From assembly GCA_900088475.1 (NCBI GenBank), contig FLMG01000807.1, positions 8,731-61,282 of the forward strand: DNA of 52,552 nucleotides, written 5' to 3'. The number at the start of each line of letters is the position of its first letter. Positions within the stretch are counted from its first letter, which is position 1. The notes beneath the pieces were generated by a model that was not told where the DNA came from, did no database searches, and saw only the letters and a list, made by a program, of their open reading frames with translations. The DNA comes from Hyphochytrium catenoides (Eukaryota > Sar > Hyphochytriomycetes > Hyphochytriales > Hyphochytriaceae). The position numbers and the translations under genes were made by a program. Shown here piece after piece: positions 44,595-52,552 of this stretch.

Positions 44595-47500
44595 CTTCGA
44601 CGGTTACTTCCACTAAGGATGTGAGCTCGCGCACGGAACAGAAACACAAGCACTTCTGAAGAAAACGAAAGAGCCCTTAGTTGTCATGAGTACTGGTGGT
44701 GCTTAGGCAGGAAAAGCTGCGCTAGCTCTTCTCTTACATTACAGGCACAGCAACTAGTAGTTAGGCCTTGTAGAACCTGCTCTTCTCTAGAGCTTCGTTC
44801 AGTTAGCGGAAAAGGTCTCAGTCCTTATCCAGTCATTGATCCAGATGTACAAGCACGAGTTCTACTACTTCGTTCCCTTAATGAAGGCCTTATTACGTCT
44901 TTCCGGATCTGCGGCAACGTGATGGTGACGAGCTCAAGCTTCGCTTACGATACTAGAAAAGGAAGAAGATTCGCCTCCTAATCTTTCCGATGCCGATGGA
45001 AACAAACAGTGCGAAGGTTTCAGAATATTTATTTCTGTATCCAATGGTAGCCATTATTTCATAGCAAGAACGTTTCAACAGTCAGGCAAGCCTCTTGTGC
45101 CTTTTCATCTCCTCTGTTCAGTCATCAGAATACGCTTTCAGGAAAAATCAGCTAAAAACTGCAGAAGCCAGGATAGCCGCTAACCGTATGGTAGCCGGTA
45201 ATGGTACTATGGTGTATTGGTGTATTGTGTACCGTCCTAGCAGGGCCATAAGAAAAGAAGACGACAATGGTTGTGAGCTATCACGTCTCATGATTGATGA
45301 TAAATAGCTATCACACTCCTAGGGAGAACTGAGAGCTGTCTCAATGGATTGGAGCTATCACATCTTCCTGAAGAACTAGCGACAGATAACTCTAATACCT
45401 GCTTCTTACACATTATAATCATCCAAAAGACCATCAAGGAAAAGCATATAACGTGGGCTTTTGCAATTAGTAGTAAATGTCTGGAACTTCCAGACCTCTT
45501 CTCCACTATTCAAGTCATCAGCAGGAGATAACGGTGACTTGTCCTTTGTAACCTCTTGTTAACAGTATGTTAGAGATCAACAGATTTAATGACTGACCTC
45601 ACCCCTACTATCGTCTAATAATGGGCGGATGGCCTGCTTGTGATGACGATATAACATCTATTGAACATCTCTTCGTATTTTCTGCTGCGTGCACTGCCCT
45701 TCTTTACTCTTCCAAGGAATCCTTCATCCTTCATCATGGGCCACTTTGAGGAAGAAGGCAGTCTTGTCGAAGTAAGGGTGAGTTCCGGAGATCATCAAGA
45801 GCTGTGATGTAGCGTCCATCGCGTATTATTATTTACTCGGTCGCTATGATAGGTTCCAGCAAGAAGTATTGCTGCTGCGGCCAACAACCTTACAAAAAAA
45901 ACTGTTCTTCTTGCTGTCTCCTGTGTCACTTGCCTGATGAGTGAGGCTGATGGTAGAACTCCGGGTCCACCGTAGCAATCCCAGCTGTACAGGAGAAGTG
46001 CATCTTGAAATATAGAAATGACAACAACTATGCTGTAAGTAGAAGAGACGGTGCCGATTTGAAGATGGTAGTGATGCTGGCATCGGAAGTGGCCATAACA
46101 CTTCTTTTACGCCAAGATTAGATATCTTCTCTACTACACTAGTGAACTGTTCCCGCTGTGGCCGGTTGATTGCTATCACTATCGCTGCCACATCATCGTC
46201 ATTGCAGCCAGTCGATACGACGTGTAGCAGCTGCTAGCGCCGCACTGAGCTAGTTGGGCGCGCCAAGTTGCGAAGGACAGCCATGAAGCTTCGGCGATTG
46301 GTTTCTCCTCAAAGATAATAATAGGGAAAATTTAATGCTGCGGAGGAGGAAGCAAGTAAAGATCAGGAGGCGACATTGATCAAGGACCAGGTGTGAAGAG
46401 GCGAGCTTGATGCCTCCTTTTTTATAGTAACATCGTCTCTTGGTTCCTTAGGTCGGGTCGTCACAAGAAAGCATTGCCTTGATCATTCCAAATTTTCCAG
46501 CCAACATTGGATGACTTCCATGTTTCTACTGTCTCTTTTGAACACTTATGCGCATCACCATCATCCTTATGACATCATTATGGAAGCGTGGTGACTCAGC
46601 TTAGTGAGACAGAACTTGCCTGAGGCAGGCGGCACATCCTCCTTGTGAAAACCGAAAGAAATACTTTGGATGGCCAACTCTGCTCCTGACAGACAAGTGG
46701 AGCGCCAATGTGCGACGGCGCTGATCGGTGATATATTTTTTTCTTTATAATAGTGCTAAAATTATGCCATCGAGGACAAGATACGAGTTTTCTTGTGCTG
46801 TCACAATCATAGTCTGGATCCAAGCTGTCGTAGGCTCCTAATCAAGCTAAAGCAAGGTAAACCGGCGCAGTCTACTGTTGTTGGCTCATCGCCACAGTGA
46901 GGAGTGCCCACCCAAAATGATCCATTCCCACCTCCAGCCAAATATTCTTTCTTAGCTGCCCGCTCAGTAAGCTTGGACTGCCTTGAGGATCTTGGTCTAT
47001 CCTGTACGAAGGGTCAATAGACACTGTATGTTAGTCACAACCTACGTAGGAAGATATCTTTTTGTTTGAAGTTGGTATGCTACTCCTTCTGTCGAAGGCC
47101 ACAAGCTTAGGGGAGAGAGTAACTAGAAAAGGATATGGCACTGTATGGGGCAGCCCAAGATTGGTCATTCAAGGATGGGGAAGACGATGAAGGCTGTCAA
47201 GGTAGGAAGACGACCTGTACTCATGACGCATGTGGGAGATCCTTCTCTCTTCATTGCCTCTCCATGCTATCTCTCCCCGTTGGTGTGGAGAAGAAGATGC
47301 AGGTCGACCCACACCACATCCATCTCTGATACTGCTTAGGAATCACTAAAGAAGGTTGTTCTCTTATGCTTAATGCTTGACACGCGATGACAGGGATATG
47401 GAGCATCTGAGGATGATGAGGCTGAAAGACAGGCGGAAGATGCGCTTTGGATTATAGGACATGTCTTGACATTGCTGCTACCCTTTGAGGACCGGACGAT

Positions 47501-50310
47501 AGGACAGCAGTCAATGATTGAGGGACGGACGGCTGTGTACCCTTCAATGTGGTCGGTGAGGGTAGGAAGGGTAGAGTAGGAAAGCTTTAACAGCTCGATG
47601 GGTGCCTATCAGAACCTCAATATAAATGGTAAACTAGGAGCAATCGTGTGTGGACACTGCTCCACACCTTACTACTACGAAGAAAAAAATGAGAAGCACC
47701 ATGCTATCGTGTTCTTTCTATGTACCAGAGACATTTGGTGTCTCTCTCTCTCGCTCTTCCCATCCTAAGTCTAACGCTTTGACCTCTCCTCTTTTGTTGC
47801 CTCTTTGTCATCAATTGTTCCATAAGGAAGCTGTGTGTTCCTCTCCCTGCTGCCTGTCATTGCTCTTCAAAATTGTAAGAGGAAAGCGCCATCATGTGAT
47901 GATTGAGAAGATACGCTTGGCTTCTTACGCCTTTGTTTAACTAGGCAGCTCCCCTTTTCCCTTCGAACGACGATAAGCATTGAGTGTCTCTCCCTGACCA
48001 CCAGTAACATCATGTACCGACGCACTTCTTGTGCTTCGCATTGTGATGAGCACGGCACTTCCTTCCAAGGTTCACTCTCCATTCCTGGCTCGTGTGTTAA
48101 TGAACAACCTTAGCCCTTCAGCACTATCGTACAAGTGCTGCCTTTGGATTCGTTTCTCTGTTTCTTCCCCTCGCCAGAGTTAATGCAGCACGGACATCAT
48201 AGCAGCATAGTAGTCAGAGGAATATTAGTAGAGAGAGACGACAAGCTTCTCTCATCATAGAGCTAAAGCTTGCCCGCTTGGCTCTCCCTACCTCTTAGGA
48301 CCGAAGACCAACACATCGCCACTGCTCAGTCCATTGACTACTTACCATCCAGGAACATCCTCTTGGTCAGAAGGATCACCAAGACACGCCGCAGTTTGAG
48401 CGTAGAAGAGAAGCTTGGAGCAGATTAGTCTAGGAAAAATGTTGAGAGACCGTCAGCTGCAGAGTTAAATTTGAGGAGAAGAGTCTTTCTCATCATGCTA
48501 CTCTGTCTGCCGCTTCTCTCTCCTCTGTCTCGGACGTTACAAGCCAATATTCCTTTTTTGTAATATCTCTCTACACTTGCCTTTGCTCTTTATCTCTCTC
48601 AGTGTTCTGACTCGCTCTTTCCTCACCTAATGAAGCAGCGCATAATAGGTCAAATGCAAGGGGATGCTCGTACTACAGTAGGAGCAGGCTGTGAAAGGAT
48701 GTGGCTAACTTCCTCAAAGAACATCGGTACATCATAATAATAGGCAGCGCCGGAAGAGCGACTACAACATCAACATCGTTATAGTCTGGGTTAAAATCAG
48801 GTCAATGCCTAGAGTGGTAATACCAATGCAGCTGTTGATCACGAGATGTCCAAGTTAGGCTTTTTACCAAGCAGGTTTGGCTCCAACGGCCGTCTGGTTC
48901 TTCTCGAGCCTAAGAGTCAGAAGGATCTTGGACAAAGGAGCAAGAGAGAGGCGGACTAAGAGAGGGTGGGAGACAGGCAGCAGCACCTCTCGTGAGTAGG
49001 AAATAGTCGGTGCGACGTTCTTCCATGTTAGAGATGATAAGGGTTACGCCATTGCCTCTGCTTCATGGACAGCCGGCCAAGAGATTCCTAATGTTAAGTC
49101 AGGGAAAACCACAGATGCAGGGAAAGTCCCACTCGTACCTTAGTGAACAGTGCACTATGTAATGGCAAATTCCAACCCCCTCTTCCCCGTTGAAAGGCTA
49201 TTGTTGTCAGCGAATCATGGCGATGGTACGGCGACATACACTAGGAGGTCACGACTGTCTATCGAACCCTCGAAGCTTGCATTCTATGAGGAGCACTTTG
49301 AACTCCCTCTTTGGGACCAGGAAGGGTTGACGTCGGACTACGAGTAATGCTAACTCTGTAGGTTCTAGGAAGGATTTGACTGTCCCACTCTATCTTTGGG
49401 GTTTATTATGCCACTGTCAGAACAAAACCCAAGTCCACATCAGGGACCCGATACCTTCTGTCTTCTAATGGATAAGATTAGGCTACTTCTCGTACTTTAT
49501 AAGACGTGGAGAACACCCTAACTGCACTATTCTGAGAACCTTCCTCAGTTCTAAATCCTCGTGCATATTGTCCTTTGCCATCACCGTCTAAACCTTCGCC
49601 GCCTAGAACACTAAACGTGACTATAGCATTTCTCAACCTGCGCTCTAGGCCGCGCTGTTGTTCTACCTTCCCGCCCACAGGGCAGCCATTCATGTCCCAC
49701 ATCATGGCGGTAGGAAGAAGAAAAGCTAGAAGATCAGGGCGGGAACGACTGCAAGGAGGCTTCTCAGCCATTTTCATGATGGAGGCGAAGTAGTAATACC
49801 TTCCCTTTCCTTGTCTCGGGTACATATGCATGGACAGTAAGCAGTCGGGGAGTAATAGTTAGGGTGCTAAAGCCTTTGATAATAAGCAGGAAGTGCTAGT
49901 AATAGGGCACAACCTGAGATTGTGGAATACAAATGCAGGGACGATTTTGCAGTAACTCGGCCCTACTGAAACCTTTCCTTGGTGAAAGATATTAGAGGGA
50001 AGACTTCATTCCATCACAACAGAATGTAAGCAACATTATTAAGGCTGACTTGTATGGCAATGTTTCAGAAAGGTTCTTGTGGTCACCGCGAACATTGAAT
50101 TTTTGGGCACCGCTTCAACACTTCTTTTGTAATGTTCGTATCATAGTCCTCCCCCTTCCAGCCCCTCTCACACCTCTCTCTCTTCTGTGTTAAGGCCTTT
50201 TGTAAAATGAAAAGGAAGAGAGGAAGAACAGCGAGAAATCCCCTTTCTTTTCTCTAAATTTTTTCTTGTTTCTGAGGGGCCGACTCCTCTGCTTCTTTCT
50301 TCGACCTAAG

Positions 50311-50347
50311 AGAGAGAGAGACTCTCTCTTTCTCTCTCTCTCTCTCT
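50311..50347. repeat. GA run abutting CT run (inverted microsatellite)
   Basis: AGAGAGAGAGAG is directly followed by ACTCTCTCTT and more CT repeats. The two arms are complementary and could form a hairpin. Confidence 0.75.
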
Positions 50348-51031
50348 GTCTACTTTCCTGTCTCTTTAGATTTTTTCATGATCTTCCTCTTTCTTGACTC
50401 TTTGGCTGCTCTCTCTCTCTCTTTCTTCCTCCAAACTCCTAGGTCAAAAAAAGGCTGAGGAGCCAGGAGGAAGCGGTTAAGGGAAATGTAGAAGAGAGAA
50501 AGAGAGGGCCTATCTCTCTTCTTGAAGATGGAAAAAGGTCTATCTCCATCTCTTGCTCTTCCTCGCAGGAATAACGGTTTAATGATAGGCTCTCTTTATA
50601 TCTCTTGATGGCCGAGAAGGCATTGACGGGAGACCTAAGTTAACCTTACTGCTTCAGGTTGCCCTCGAATCCTATTCTCTTGCTCTCTGTCTCACAACAT
50701 TCTGAGTGACGCCTGAAGAACTTTACGGGGTGGTGGTTCTACTCTCTCTGTCTCTCTTTCTCTCTGTTTCTCTCTCTCGCCTCTCTATCTGCTGACCATC
50801 TTGCCGTGCGCCTCCTAGTCAAGAGGACTGATGTGTCGAGGCTTGGAGACTAGCCTCTCTCTCTCTCTCCTATTTTCCTCCACTATCTCTTGTTTCTTTC
50901 TTTACCTTTTGTCTTGGTGAGGAAAGGGGAAGATGGCCTTGGTCTTTCTCTGCTTCCCACACGAACGCTCAAACTTGCACCTCACCCTGCGAAGGAGGCA
51001 CACTTAGGAGGATGAGACAGCGACAGGGGGA

Positions 51032-51112
51032 GAGAGAGAGAAAGAGAAAGAGAGAGCGAAAGGGAGAGAGGGAGAGAGAGAGAGAGAGAGAGAGAGAAAA
51101 GAGAGAGAGAGC
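51032..51112. repeat. (GA)n microsatellite upstream of MYB gene
   Basis: Interrupted GA run of about 80 bases, some 540 bases upstream of the MYB start codon. It lies in the likely promoter or leader. Confidence 0.85.
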
Positions 51113-51649
51113 GATATAAGACTCAAACACCACCTCCCCCCGAGCTCCTCCCAACATTTTAATTGAGCTCGAGCAGAACCAGGCGACAGTCTGTTAGTCA
51201 CGTTAGCTCCTACTTCAAAGGCCACTGTGGTTACTTTGTGCATTCTAGTCCTTCTCACTCTTCCACCTCTTCCCTTTGCTCGCCTGATGAGCTGAGGATA
51301 AGTGGAAGAAGAGTGAGAGCAACAACAGAGAAGAGAAAGAGGAGGAAGGGCTGGAAGGGGAGAGCGGGGGAGGAGAGAGAGAAACCAAAAGCCTTCAAGA
51401 ATCAATTCTGCCTCTTCCTTTGCACATACACTTTTCAAGATAGCAAAGAAGAAGCCTCAGCCAACGTTGAAGCCTTCTCAATCTGGAGCTGGACACTCTT
51501 GATGTCTCCCCTCCTGATCATTTTCTAACTTTCGCATCAAGCGTTACACTGGAGTGCAGGAGACTGCCATCCTTCGTCTGCCATCCTATCTACCTGCATC
51601 CGCCAAGCTACCTCCACTTTTACATTCATCCCACGATTTTTCAAGAACT

Positions 51650-52405
51650 ATGGCATTTGCAACCACCACTAGCAGCAGCGGCGGCGTAGCCACCAGAGAA
51701 GCACCAGCATCTACACCTGCACAAATGGAGACGAGGATGAGCTTGGATGGTCAGTGCAATTCGGCCAAGGACTCACAAGCTGTTGGAGCATGGACCGATG
51801 ACGAGCACAAGAAGTTTTTGAAAGCTCTCGAGCGTGTTCCTGCTACTTGTCACAACCGATGGAAGATGATTGCTGCCCTCATCCCTACTCGGAATGCTAC
51901 TCAGGTCCGCACCCACGCCATCAAGTACTTCCGTACCGTTGCTAGACGTCAGGCCAGAGAAGCCAAGCGCATGGCTATGCAGCACCAGCACCTCCAGCGT
52001 TTCCACGATAAGAACGACAAGCTCGATGCTAATGACTTCTTCCAGCTTCGTGCGTCCTGGTCACCATCCGTCACCGATAGCATTAGAAACGAGCTTGGCC
52101 TTAGCGGCCCTGTTCTCACTCACCGTCTTAGTGAGGATGACTGCATCGACTGGCTTGTCAACTACTATGCTACGGCTCCAGAGCCTCTCCCTGCCCCCAT
52201 CGTTAGCTCTGACAAGAGCTTGGATGTAATCAAGCCAGAAGAGCCCAGCCCGGCGGCCTCCTTTGTTAACCTGTACAACAAGAAGGAGCTGGACTTCGAC
52301 TTCCGGCTGGAGAGCATCAGCGAGACCGGAGAGGCAATGCCTTCCCCGGCCAAGCGCCAACGCATCACGGAGGAGCCTTCTAGCCTCCAAGCTTTGTTCA
52401 TCTGA
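51650..52405 (+). CDS. MYB-related (SHAQKYF-like) DNA-binding protein
   Basis: Intron-less 251-residue protein with one MYB/SANT repeat at about residues 48-95: AWTDDEHKKFLKALERV, HNRWKMIAALIPTR and TQVRTHAIKYF. The spaced tryptophans/aromatics and the terminal THAIKYF correspond to the SHAQKYF class of single-repeat MYB proteins, transcription regulators known from plants, algae and other protists. A basic RRQAREAKRMAMQ helix follows. The rest has no known domain; it is acidic with a Pro/Ala stretch and a possible nuclear signal PAKRQR near the end. An upstream Met at 51554 is in frame, but Met at 51650 directly precedes a typical Ser/Thr/Ala-rich start and I prefer it. Coding GC and codon regularity are higher than in the surrounding repeats. 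Confidence 0.85.
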   Translation: MAFATTTSSSGGVATREAPASTPAQMETRMSLDGQCNSAKDSQAVGAWTDDEHKKFLKALERVPATCHNRWKMIAALIPTRNATQVRTHAIKYFRTVARRQAREAKRMAMQHQHLQRFHDKNDKLDANDFFQLRASWSPSVTDSIRNELGLSGPVLTHRLSEDDCIDWLVNYYATAPEPLPAPIVSSDKSLDVIKPEEPSPAASFVNLYNKKELDFDFRLESISETGEAMPSPAKRQRITEEPSSLQALFI

Positions 52406-52552
52406 GCTTGCTGTTACCGTGTCGTATGCTCTCTCTCTTTCTCTCTCCGTTATTTATTCCAAAGCCCGCTGACTCTTCCTATCTTTTGAAAGCCACATCT
52501 CCCCTCGCCTGAGAAACAAAAACCCAGAAACGATGCGATCTACATGTTTCTT

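Larger units (their letters stand above)
44595..51649. other. 7 kb without a secure gene
   Basis: No recognisable family on either strand. Immediately left are the promoter and leader of the deaminase gene. Around 45.6-46.6 kb the trinucleotide-rich character of the 6-12 kb region returns. At 47.1-49.4 kb several plus-strand stretches look exon-like but match nothing I know. From about 50.2 kb to the MYB gene the sequence is crowded with CT and GA microsatellites, probably promoter and 5' leader sequence. The long serine/leucine frames at 50969-51157 and 51004-51438 (minus) come from these repeats. Confidence 0.45.

Noticed and set aside
1-52552. CRISPR array, integrase, transposase, reverse transcriptase, toxin, viral or defence gene
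   Set aside because: Looked for on both strands; no regularly spaced repeats with unique spacers and no catalytic motifs of these families were seen.

Overview
The window is nuclear DNA from a eukaryote. Most recognisable genes are split by GT-AG introns (roughly 60 to 300 bases), often pyrimidine-rich on the sense strand before the acceptor, and there is one Pol III tRNA gene. No bacterial operon, plasmid, phage or CRISPR structure is visible. Polypurine/polypyrimidine microsatellites are common in introns and spacers. A plant/alga-type DYRK kinase (DYRKP), a DOT1-fold methyltransferase of a type I associate with algae and stramenopiles, and a SHAQKYF-like MYB protein suggest a protist or alga rather than an animal or fungus. 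That assignment is inference; I cannot name the species.

Layout. 1-1066: no gene seen. 1067-1957 (-): NLI/FCP1-type phosphatase. 1958-12559: 10.6 kb with no recognisable gene, rich in CT/GA and trinucleotide runs, with a diverged duplication near 10.7-11.2 kb. 12560-44594 is a dense block. In order it holds a DOPA-dioxygenase-family gene (+), a DOT1-like methyltransferase (-), a PET100-like cytochrome oxidase assembly gene (+), a degenerate heptamer repeat and tRNA-Thr(AGT), a small possible mitochondrial protein (-), importin-4 (+, 15 exons), an HVA22/REEP membrane-shaping protein (-), an RS-rich SMAP-domain protein (+), UTP15 (+, 13 exons), a DYRKP kinase (+, 12 exons), a peroxisomal-type adenine nucleotide carrier (-), and glucosamine-6-phosphate deaminase (-). 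44595-51649 is again mostly without a recognisable gene. A MYB-related gene (+) closes the window.

I rebuilt the spliced genes by hand: each exon junction was required to use GT-AG, keep the reading frame and continue the family's conserved sequence. The chains for importin-4 (1072 aa), UTP15 (516 aa), the kinase (904 aa), the carrier (364 aa), the SMAP protein (221 aa), PET100 (150 aa) and GlcN6P deaminase (302 aa) all close in frame at lengths reasonable for their families. The methyltransferase is closed except for its 5' end; the HVA22 first exon is a phase-consistent guess.

The genes are unrelated housekeeping functions: nuclear import, small-subunit rRNA processing, splicing-like RS protein, ER shaping, respiratory-chain assembly, peroxisomal nucleotide supply and amino-sugar catabolism. 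They do not form a pathway or cluster. Several pairs are divergent (PET100/methyltransferase, importin/small gene, SMAP/HVA22) or convergent (importin/HVA22, dioxygenase/methyltransferase, kinase/carrier). I did not find a convincing new multi-gene system. The points most worth a second look are altered motif residues in the phosphatase and kinase, the 9-base first coding exon of the deaminase, the RS+SMAP architecture, the extended PET100, and the two gene-poor flanks.
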